A stretch of 64,000 nucleotides of DNA from Promethearchaeati archaeon (lineage in GTDB: Archaea; Asgardarchaeota; Heimdallarchaeia; Heimdallarchaeales; Heimdallarchaeaceae): NCBI GenBank assembly GCA_013166775.1, contig JABLTJ010000001.1, forward strand, positions 62,001-126,000. The letters run 5' to 3'. The first letter of the stretch is position 1, and each line of letters starts with the position of its first letter. Position numbers and translations under genes: made by a program. Below, in pieces: positions 59,950 to 64,000 of this stretch. The notes beneath the pieces are model-generated. The model saw nothing but the letters and a program-made list of their open reading frames with translations, was not told the origin of the DNA and did no database searches.

Positions 59950-60497
59950 AAAATTTGGATTTTGAGGGTAATAAAGATTATTTTCTGCCTGAAGATCAAA
60001 GAAAATACTTCAAAAAACCTTTAGATGAACTTTTTTGTGAAAAAAAAGATATTAATAGAATTATTAATCAAATATCCAACGATGAATCGATTCCAAAAAT
60101 TATCTCTGTAGGTGATGTTGTTACTCAAACTTTTCTAATCAACTCAATTATTCCAGATATAGCAATAATTGACGAAAAAGTCCAGAGAAAAAAAATAAAG
60201 AAACAAGATTATTCTCTTTTCGAGCAAGAAGTAGTGGAGAATCCCCCGGGATCGATTACGCAAGCTGCCTGGAATAAAATTCGTTCTGCAATAAAAAAGG
60301 ATGATAACAAAATCATTATAAAAATAACGGGAGAAGAGGATTTGCTGGTACTCCCAGTGATAATAGAAGCACCTTACAATTCAAAAGTCTTATATGGACA
60401 ACCTAATGAAGGTGTAGTATTAGTAACGGTCACTAAAAAAATGAAGCAAAAAGCAAGACAACTATTACTTAGAATGGTGAAAGTTGATGAAAATTGA
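59946..60497 (+). CDS. GTP-dependent dephospho-CoA kinase (DUF359)
   Basis: Archaeal enzyme for the last step of CoA synthesis, using GTP. The DUF359 features are IISVGDVVTQTFLINSIIPD, with VGDVVT, NPPGSITQAAWNKI, and ITGEEDLLVLPVIIEAP ending in GEEDLL. Length 183 is typical. It starts at GTG 59946, overlapping Spt4 by 4 bases. Neighbours spt4 and eS24 match the known archaeal context. Confidence 0.88.
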   Translation: MKNLDFEGNKDYFLPEDQRKYFKKPLDELFCEKKDINRIINQISNDESIPKIISVGDVVTQTFLINSIIPDIAIIDEKVQRKKIKKQDYSLFEQEVVENPPGSITQAAWNKIRSAIKKDDNKIIIKITGEEDLLVLPVIIEAPYNSKVLYGQPNEGVVLVTVTKKMKQKARQLLLRMVKVDEN

Positions 60498-60786
60498 TAT
60501 AGTCAAGAAAACTGAAAATAAGCTACTGGAAAGAACAGAAATTGAAGTTCAAGTAGAACACCATGGGGAAGCTGTTCCAAAACGAGATGATTTTCTAAAT
60601 AGAATATCGGCTTTATTGAATAAAGAAAGAAATCAAGTAGTTTTGATTAAATTAGAAGCAAAATATGGTATGGGTGTAAGTACCGCTCTAGTTCATGCTT
60701 ATGAAAGTGCTGAAAGGGCAAAAGCTGTTGAAAGAGAATATTTACTTAAACGATCTGGGATAGGGAAGGAAGAAAAACAGGAGTAA
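60487..60786 (+). CDS. rps24e: Ribosomal protein eS24
   Basis: Small-subunit protein of 99 residues. ATG 60487 is within the 3' end of the kinase gene; the preceding TTG 60484 is less likely. The signature is VEHHGEAVPKRDDFLNRISA, then KLEAKYGMGVSTALVHAYES. Normal length for archaea. eS27 follows after 12 bases. Confidence 0.94.
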   Translation: MKIDIVKKTENKLLERTEIEVQVEHHGEAVPKRDDFLNRISALLNKERNQVVLIKLEAKYGMGVSTALVHAYESAERAKAVEREYLLKRSGIGKEEKQE

Positions 60787-60798
60787 TTTGGTGAGAAA

Positions 60799-60969
60799 AT
60801 GAGTTCTGTACATAAAAGATACGAAATCAAGGATGGAAAGATTGTGAGAAAAAAGAAGGTGTGCGAACGTTGTGGAGATTCAGTATATATGGCTGAACAC
60901 AAAGATCGCCGAACTTGTGGTAAATGTGGTTTTACTACATATGAAAGAGGACGAAAAGCATCAACTTAG
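60799..60969 (+). CDS. rps27ae: Ribosomal protein eS31 (S27ae)
   Basis: A 56-residue zinc-ribbon small-subunit protein, the archaeal homologue of the eukaryotic S27a that is fused to ubiquitin. My translation gives CERCGDSV (Cys22/Cys25) and CGKCGFTT (Cys40/Cys43). There is no ubiquitin-like N-terminal part, so the ubiquitin-type fusion is absent. GTGAG precedes the ATG by 3-8 bases. It ends the rpo7-to-eS27 operon. Confidence 0.93.
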   Translation: MSSVHKRYEIKDGKIVRKKKVCERCGDSVYMAEHKDRRTCGKCGFTTYERGRKAST

Positions 60970-61035
60970 TTTTTTAATTTCTCACAATAGAAAAATTTAA
61001 CTTATTGTTAACGATTTCTCTTTTGGCGAATGACT

Positions 61036-61098
61036 GATTGAGACGGCTTAGATGTGTCAACACATAGGATAGAAAACCTAATAGGACGCCGATTAATC
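61036..61098 (+). ncRNA. Candidate structured RNA
   Basis: A foldable element in a 198-base gap with no ORF. Outer helix GATT/AATC (61036-61039, 61095-61098) and CGGC/GCCG (61044-61047, 61088-61091) enclose two hairpins: ATGTG-TCAA-CACAT (61052-61065) and AGG-ATAGAAAA-CCT (61066-61079). An AT-rich TATA-like stretch (AAATTTAACTTA, about 60999-61010) lies 25-35 bases upstream. No family is recognised; the stems are short and could arise by chance. Confidence 0.35.
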
Positions 61099-61130
61099 TG
61101 AAAAAATTATCACAAATATTAAATGCATCT

Positions 61131-61143
61131 CTTTTATTTAATA
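61131..61143 (+). promoter_or_regulatory. TATA box before RHH-like gene
   Basis: CTTTTATTTAATA lies 25-37 bases before ATG 61168; a Shine-Dalgarno AAAGGAG follows at about 61153. Confidence 0.45.
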
Positions 61144-61167
61144 ATTAGAATAAAGGAGCTATAACAA

Positions 61168-61677
61168 ATGAAAACTCTTGAAATAAAAATACCAGAAGGC
61201 CTTTTAGATTATCTCCAAAGACTAGTTGACGAAGATAATTTTGAATCTGTAGAAGCTTTTATTTCACATGCTTCTTATTGGTTAGCTGAATTATATGGGT
61301 TTGGAGAAAAAACTGAGGGAAAAAGCTTAAGTGATTTGATAGCAGAACAAATAATTTCAAAAACAGGGAAAGTAGAAAAAGTTGCTCCTAAGGCAGAGGC
61401 ACAGGTTGCTCCCAAGGCAAAGCCACAAGCTGCTCCTAAAGCAAAAGTGATAGACCACGACATACCTAACCACGATATAATTTTAGAGTCTTTCGGATCT
61501 GCAAAATTCATGTACGAAGATGCTATTTTTGCTTCATGTCAATTTGCAACATTAAAACAAGGAAACCCTCCTTTATCGAAGGAAGAATTTATCAAAAACT
61601 TGGAAAAGATGGAAGAAGCTGGGATTCTGACTCAAATTAAACAGGCAGAAAAAACTATGTGGAAGAAACTTGAGTAG
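61168..61677 (+). CDS. RHH-like N-terminal protein with Lys/Pro/Ala linker
   Basis: 169 residues. The first 45 (MKTLEIKIPEGLLDYLQRLV and ESVEAFISHASYWLAEL) have the strand-helix-helix shape of ribbon-helix-helix DNA-binding domains. Then an Ala/Pro/Lys repeat linker (KVAPKAEAQVAPKAKPQ) and a helical C-terminal part (NPPLSKEEFIKNLEKMEEAG). No enzyme signature. A DNA-binding or regulatory role is inferred from fold pattern only. Confidence 0.5.
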   Translation: MKTLEIKIPEGLLDYLQRLVDEDNFESVEAFISHASYWLAELYGFGEKTEGKSLSDLIAEQIISKTGKVEKVAPKAEAQVAPKAKPQAAPKAKVIDHDIPNHDIILESFGSAKFMYEDAIFASCQFATLKQGNPPLSKEEFIKNLEKMEEAGILTQIKQAEKTMWKKLE

Positions 61678-61704
61678 AATCCTTTTTAATAAATTTCTTT
61701 TCCG

Positions 61705-62391
61705 TCAATTATTTTCCGAAAGAGCTTTTGCCATTTCAAATAAAACTTCTTGCGGTTCTTTTGATTTAACAAATCCAGAAGCTAATAATACTCCTCTCGA
61801 ACCAAGTTTTATGGCTTCTGAAACATCTTTTGCTGTTGAAACACCAGCACCAACTAGAGGTTTTACATTTGGATTCATCTCAAGTATAGCTGTTATTGTT
61901 TTTTCTACTAATTCTGGTTTAGTTGTGACAGATACTCCACTTCCAATTAATTCTGGAGGTTCCATTGCGCAAGCTTCTGGTGATAGCGCTGCTGCAGCTC
62001 GACTAGCTTGAAGATTGTTTGAGCAGACACAAGTCATGAAATCTAGATTCTTTGCACGACTAATTATTCCTTCGATTTTATCCAAGGTTAATCTATGCTC
62101 TGAATGATTAACAAGTGTTCCTGAAGCTCCGCTTTCGATAATAGCTTCAATCAAGTTGTTCCCTGTGAAGCTACCAGGCTCATTAGCATCAACATGTTGA
62201 GAAAAAACAGGTATATCTACAGATTCCGATATTAATCTAATATCTGTAGTATGAGGACATACTATAATTTCTGTACTAGTTTCTATTGCGACTTTCTCAG
62301 CAATTTTTGCTAAGTTTAAACCATTTTCTCCTAACGATTGAATATAGTTTTTGAAGTTTAGAATGATTACGGGGAAGATTATTTTTTCCAT
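61705..62391 (-). CDS. tpiA: Triosephosphate isomerase (archaeal type)
   Basis: Interconverts dihydroxyacetone phosphate and glyceraldehyde 3-phosphate. Start ATG 62391 is chosen since it gives the family N-terminus FPVIILNFKNYIQS with the catalytic Lys (NFKNY). LVNHSEHRLTLD carries the catalytic His, AMEPPELIGSG the catalytic Glu, and GAGVSTAKDVSEA the phosphate loop. 228 residues matches the short archaeal enzymes. Confidence 0.9.
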   Translation of the reverse strand: MEKIIFPVIILNFKNYIQSLGENGLNLAKIAEKVAIETSTEIIVCPHTTDIRLISESVDIPVFSQHVDANEPGSFTGNNLIEAIIESGASGTLVNHSEHRLTLDKIEGIISRAKNLDFMTCVCSNNLQASRAAAALSPEACAMEPPELIGSGVSVTTKPELVEKTITAILEMNPNVKPLVGAGVSTAKDVSEAIKLGSRGVLLASGFVKSKEPQEVLFEMAKALSENN

Positions 62392-62462
62392 AAGAACAAA
62401 TAAATTGATGCAATTTAAAAAAGTTCCTTGCAACGGAAAGATCCATATACCAATGTTGAAAT

Positions 62463-62471
62463 CTTTAAATA
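62463..62471 (+). promoter_or_regulatory. TATA box before Roadblock gene
   Basis: CTTTAAATA lies 54-62 bases before the chosen start, within the divergent gap from tpiA. Confidence 0.4.
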
Positions 62472-62524
62472 GTGTAAGCACAAATTAGACTTATAGAAAA
62501 TCCAAATCGTACTTGGTGATTTGT

Positions 62525-63034
62525 TTGTATGGTGCTGACCAGATAAATACAATTCTACATGAAATTATTACAAGTGATGCTAATATCAATCATGTTATAT
62601 TAGCAGATAAAACAGGATTAACACTAGCTTATTCTTCTCGATTTGCTTTCGATGAATTCGAGACAGAAGCATTAGGAGCTATCGCTAGTGCAGTATATTT
62701 AGCTAGTGAACAGCAAGGTCAAAACGTTGGGCTAGCAGAACTAGATATAATCATATCTGAGTTTCAGGATGGGTTAATATTAGTTGCAAGCTGTGGTAGT
62801 ACAGTATTATGTCTTATTACTGATACTGGAGTTGCACTAGGAATGGTAAGAAGAACCATGAAAATTGCCGCAGAAAAAATAAGGAATATATTGGATGTTG
62901 AAGCTAAACCTGTACCTCCTCCAGAAGTTCAACCAATACCTGCACAACAACCTGTTGTAGTTGAAGAAAAGAAAGTACAGGACGAGTTTATCTCCGATCT
63001 AGAGCTTGCATTACGCGAACTAGAACAATTTTAA
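62525..63034 (+). CDS. Roadblock/LC7-domain protein
   Basis: 169 residues. Residues 1-115 form a Roadblock fold (DQINTILHEIITSDANINHVI, TGLTLAYSSRF, ELDIIISEFQDGLILVASCG), found in GTPase regulators. The rest is Pro-rich then a helix with Lys/Glu. Start TTG 62525 is favoured by GGTGAT 5-6 bases upstream, with an upstream TTG 62513 possible. In Asgard archaea such proteins often pair with small GTPases. A RAD55-like protein follows after 28 bases. Confidence 0.82.
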   Translation: MYGADQINTILHEIITSDANINHVILADKTGLTLAYSSRFAFDEFETEALGAIASAVYLASEQQGQNVGLAELDIIISEFQDGLILVASCGSTVLCLITDTGVALGMVRRTMKIAAEKIRNILDVEAKPVPPPEVQPIPAQQPVVVEEKKVQDEFISDLELALRELEQF

Positions 63035-63062
63035 AGAATCATTTACTATTGAGGAATGTTTG

Positions 63063-63896
63063 ATGGATTCAAATGCTCAAAAAGGAGGAGTTGAAAGAGT
63101 AGGGAAAAAGGAACCTATCGTTGATTTAAGGGGAGAACTAATTTTAACAGGCATAAGATCTCTTGATCTTAAACTCGGTATGGAGCTATCGAATCGAAAA
63201 GGAATACCAAAAGGCTCCCTGATTTTAGTAAGTTATCCTTCTGATACAGTGATACCAACTCTTTTCGTGCAAAGAATTTTATTAAATTGGGCCCAAAAAT
63301 CTGATGATAATGTCATTTTTTATGTACATAGTGGGAGACCTTACAGTCATGTTTTACGATCTTTTCAAGCATATGAATGGGACGTTAAACCTTTTGAAGG
63401 TAAAAACTGGTATTTTGAAAATATGTTTGACTTATCAAGTTCTGCAATGGTTTCAGCACTCAAATTAGGAAAGATTGAAGTTCGACGCAAAACATATGTA
63501 AAAAAAGTAATTGAAAGAATGCTTCATGTAAAAGAGAACCAAAACAAGAAATGTTTCAGTGTTTTTGATGATCTCTTATGGATGAAAGAAGATCGATTAG
63601 ACGAAGATTCTAATACACTTATAACTTTTCTAAAAGACGCAATAATGTCTTTTAATCAAATAGAGGGTGTGCACTTCTTCTTATTACCTCAGGGGGTACT
63701 TGAACCAGTAGCGGAAAGAATAATCATGAATGCAGCACAAGGAATTTTCTACTTTTCGAGAAGTACAGTAGGAAGCAGAATAAGAGATAATTTTGCAATA
63801 ACAAAACTGATGGGGGTAGCATACATTAGTGAAAACTTGGAGATAACTCCTTCAGAAGTAGAAGGGTTCAAAATAGAATCAACAGCAAAAATATAG
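63063..63896 (+). CDS. RAD55/KaiC-like protein lacking Walker A
   Basis: 277 residues. TGIRSLDLKLG and GIPKGSLILVSYPS follow the RecA-fold entry of RAD55/KaiC proteins ('tGi.~LD..lgGGip.Gs.~li.G~pGsGKT'), but the phosphate loop reads SYPSDTVIPT, without the GKT. FYVHSGRPYSHVLRSFQ and VHFFLLPQGVL hold later core strands. ATP binding is therefore doubtful. Next to a Roadblock protein, so a regulatory complex is plausible. Start ATG 63063 (TTG 63060 is in frame). Confidence 0.6.
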   Translation: MDSNAQKGGVERVGKKEPIVDLRGELILTGIRSLDLKLGMELSNRKGIPKGSLILVSYPSDTVIPTLFVQRILLNWAQKSDDNVIFYVHSGRPYSHVLRSFQAYEWDVKPFEGKNWYFENMFDLSSSAMVSALKLGKIEVRRKTYVKKVIERMLHVKENQNKKCFSVFDDLLWMKEDRLDEDSNTLITFLKDAIMSFNQIEGVHFFLLPQGVLEPVAERIIMNAAQGIFYFSRSTVGSRIRDNFAITKLMGVAYISENLEITPSEVEGFKIESTAKI

Positions 63897-63905
63897 TTGA
63901 TAACA

Positions 63906-64000
63906 ATGGAAGAAAGAGAGGAGAAAGAAACAGAGGAACCAGAAGAATTTCAAGAAATTGCAGATGAGATATCAAAACTATCAGAAGAAGTAAAAGAAAT
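63906..64000 (+). CDS. Acidic ORF start (3' cut by window edge)
   Basis: An ATG at 63906, 9 bases after the RAD55-like stop, opens a frame of at least 31 residues that is Glu-rich and helical (EERE, EEPEEFQE, LSEEVKE). It runs off the window. Nothing about its function can be stated; proximity to the two upstream genes suggests the same operon. Confidence 0.45.
   Translation, partial: MEEREEKETEEPEEFQEIADEISKLSEEVKE

Noticed and set aside
61021..61110. C/D box small RNA in the gap after eS27
   Set aside because: No proper box C (RUGAUGA) paired with box D (CUGA) in the needed arrangement; the hairpin layout was reported instead.
1..64000. CRISPR arrays, insertion sequences, inteins and origin of replication
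   Set aside because: I saw no spaced repeat array, no transposase gene with terminal repeats, no intein in polB or radA, and no ORB-like repeats or orc1/cdc6 gene.

Overview
The window is a gene-dense, AT-rich archaeal chromosome segment. It has archaeal and eukaryote-type ribosomal proteins (eS4, eL32, eL19, eL14, eL34, eS24, eS27), aIF2-gamma, RNA polymerase Rpo7 and Spt4, RadA, family-B DNA polymerase, archaeal SecY and the GTP-dependent dephospho-CoA kinase. Several genes point to an Asgard archaeon, possibly Heimdallarchaeia-like, though the lineage is inferred: a ubiquitin-conjugating enzyme (E2) homologue, a Ras/Rab-like small GTPase, a Roadblock/LC7 protein, a gelsolin-like single-domain protein, an EMC3-type insertase and a Trm9-like methyltransferase. 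Many starts sit about 6 bases after GGTG or GGTGAT, the archaeal Shine-Dalgarno core. No gap exceeds 300 bases.

Layout. 1-5.7 kb (+): spc ribosomal operon from eS4 (cut by the window edge) to uL15. 5.7-8.6 kb (-): Cbf5, eL14, CMP kinase, eL34, EMC3-like. 8.6-12.2 kb: a zinc-ribbon protein, the Trm9-like methyltransferase and a Gfo/Idh/MocA oxidoreductase. 12.2-14.4 kb (-): SecY and a P-loop kinase. 14.4-16.8 kb (+): tRNA-Ser(GGA), uS13, uS4 with an unusual long tail, and uS11. The block from secY to cbf5 normally lies on the same strand between uL15 and uS13; here it is inverted and interrupted. 16.8-20 kb is accessory: gene remnants, a homoserine-kinase-like phosphotransferase, a nucleotidyltransferase, an ATC-hydrolase-like protein and an Imm5-like protein. 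20-28.4 kb (+): thioesterase, DUF3604/PHP protein, MBL hydrolase, PfkB kinase plus a broken partial copy, a cysteine-rich membrane protein, a degenerate Nif3-like protein and an RsmB/NSUN methyltransferase.

28.4-33.5 kb (-): the gelsolin-like protein, a preQ0 pathway set (MptA/FolE2, DUF366, QueD, QueC, QueE) for archaeosine or queuosine-type tRNA modification, and the E2 with a 57-residue ORF directly upstream. 33.6-47.2 kb: coiled-coil and zinc-ribbon proteins, RadA, corrinoid adenosyltransferase, small GTPase, 3-hydroxyacyl-CoA dehydrogenase, a type I membrane protein, DNA polymerase B, a PPC/DUF296 protein and several unknowns. 47.2-57.1 kb (-): Trm5-like methyltransferase, then a tricarboxylate cluster (two-subunit ATP-citrate lyase, a fused aconitase-type enzyme, a separate LeuC/LeuD-type pair, an isocitrate/isopropylmalate dehydrogenase and an HD protein). 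Together these could interconvert citrate, isocitrate and 2-oxoglutarate and cleave citrate to acetyl-CoA and oxaloacetate.

57.2-61 kb: an informational block (PIN protein and aIF2-gamma on -, Rpo7, Spt4, dephospho-CoA kinase, eS24 and eS27 on +). 61-64 kb: a candidate structured RNA, a ribbon-helix-helix-like protein, triosephosphate isomerase (-), and a Roadblock protein followed by a RAD55/KaiC-like protein without a Walker A motif and the start of an acidic ORF that runs off the window.
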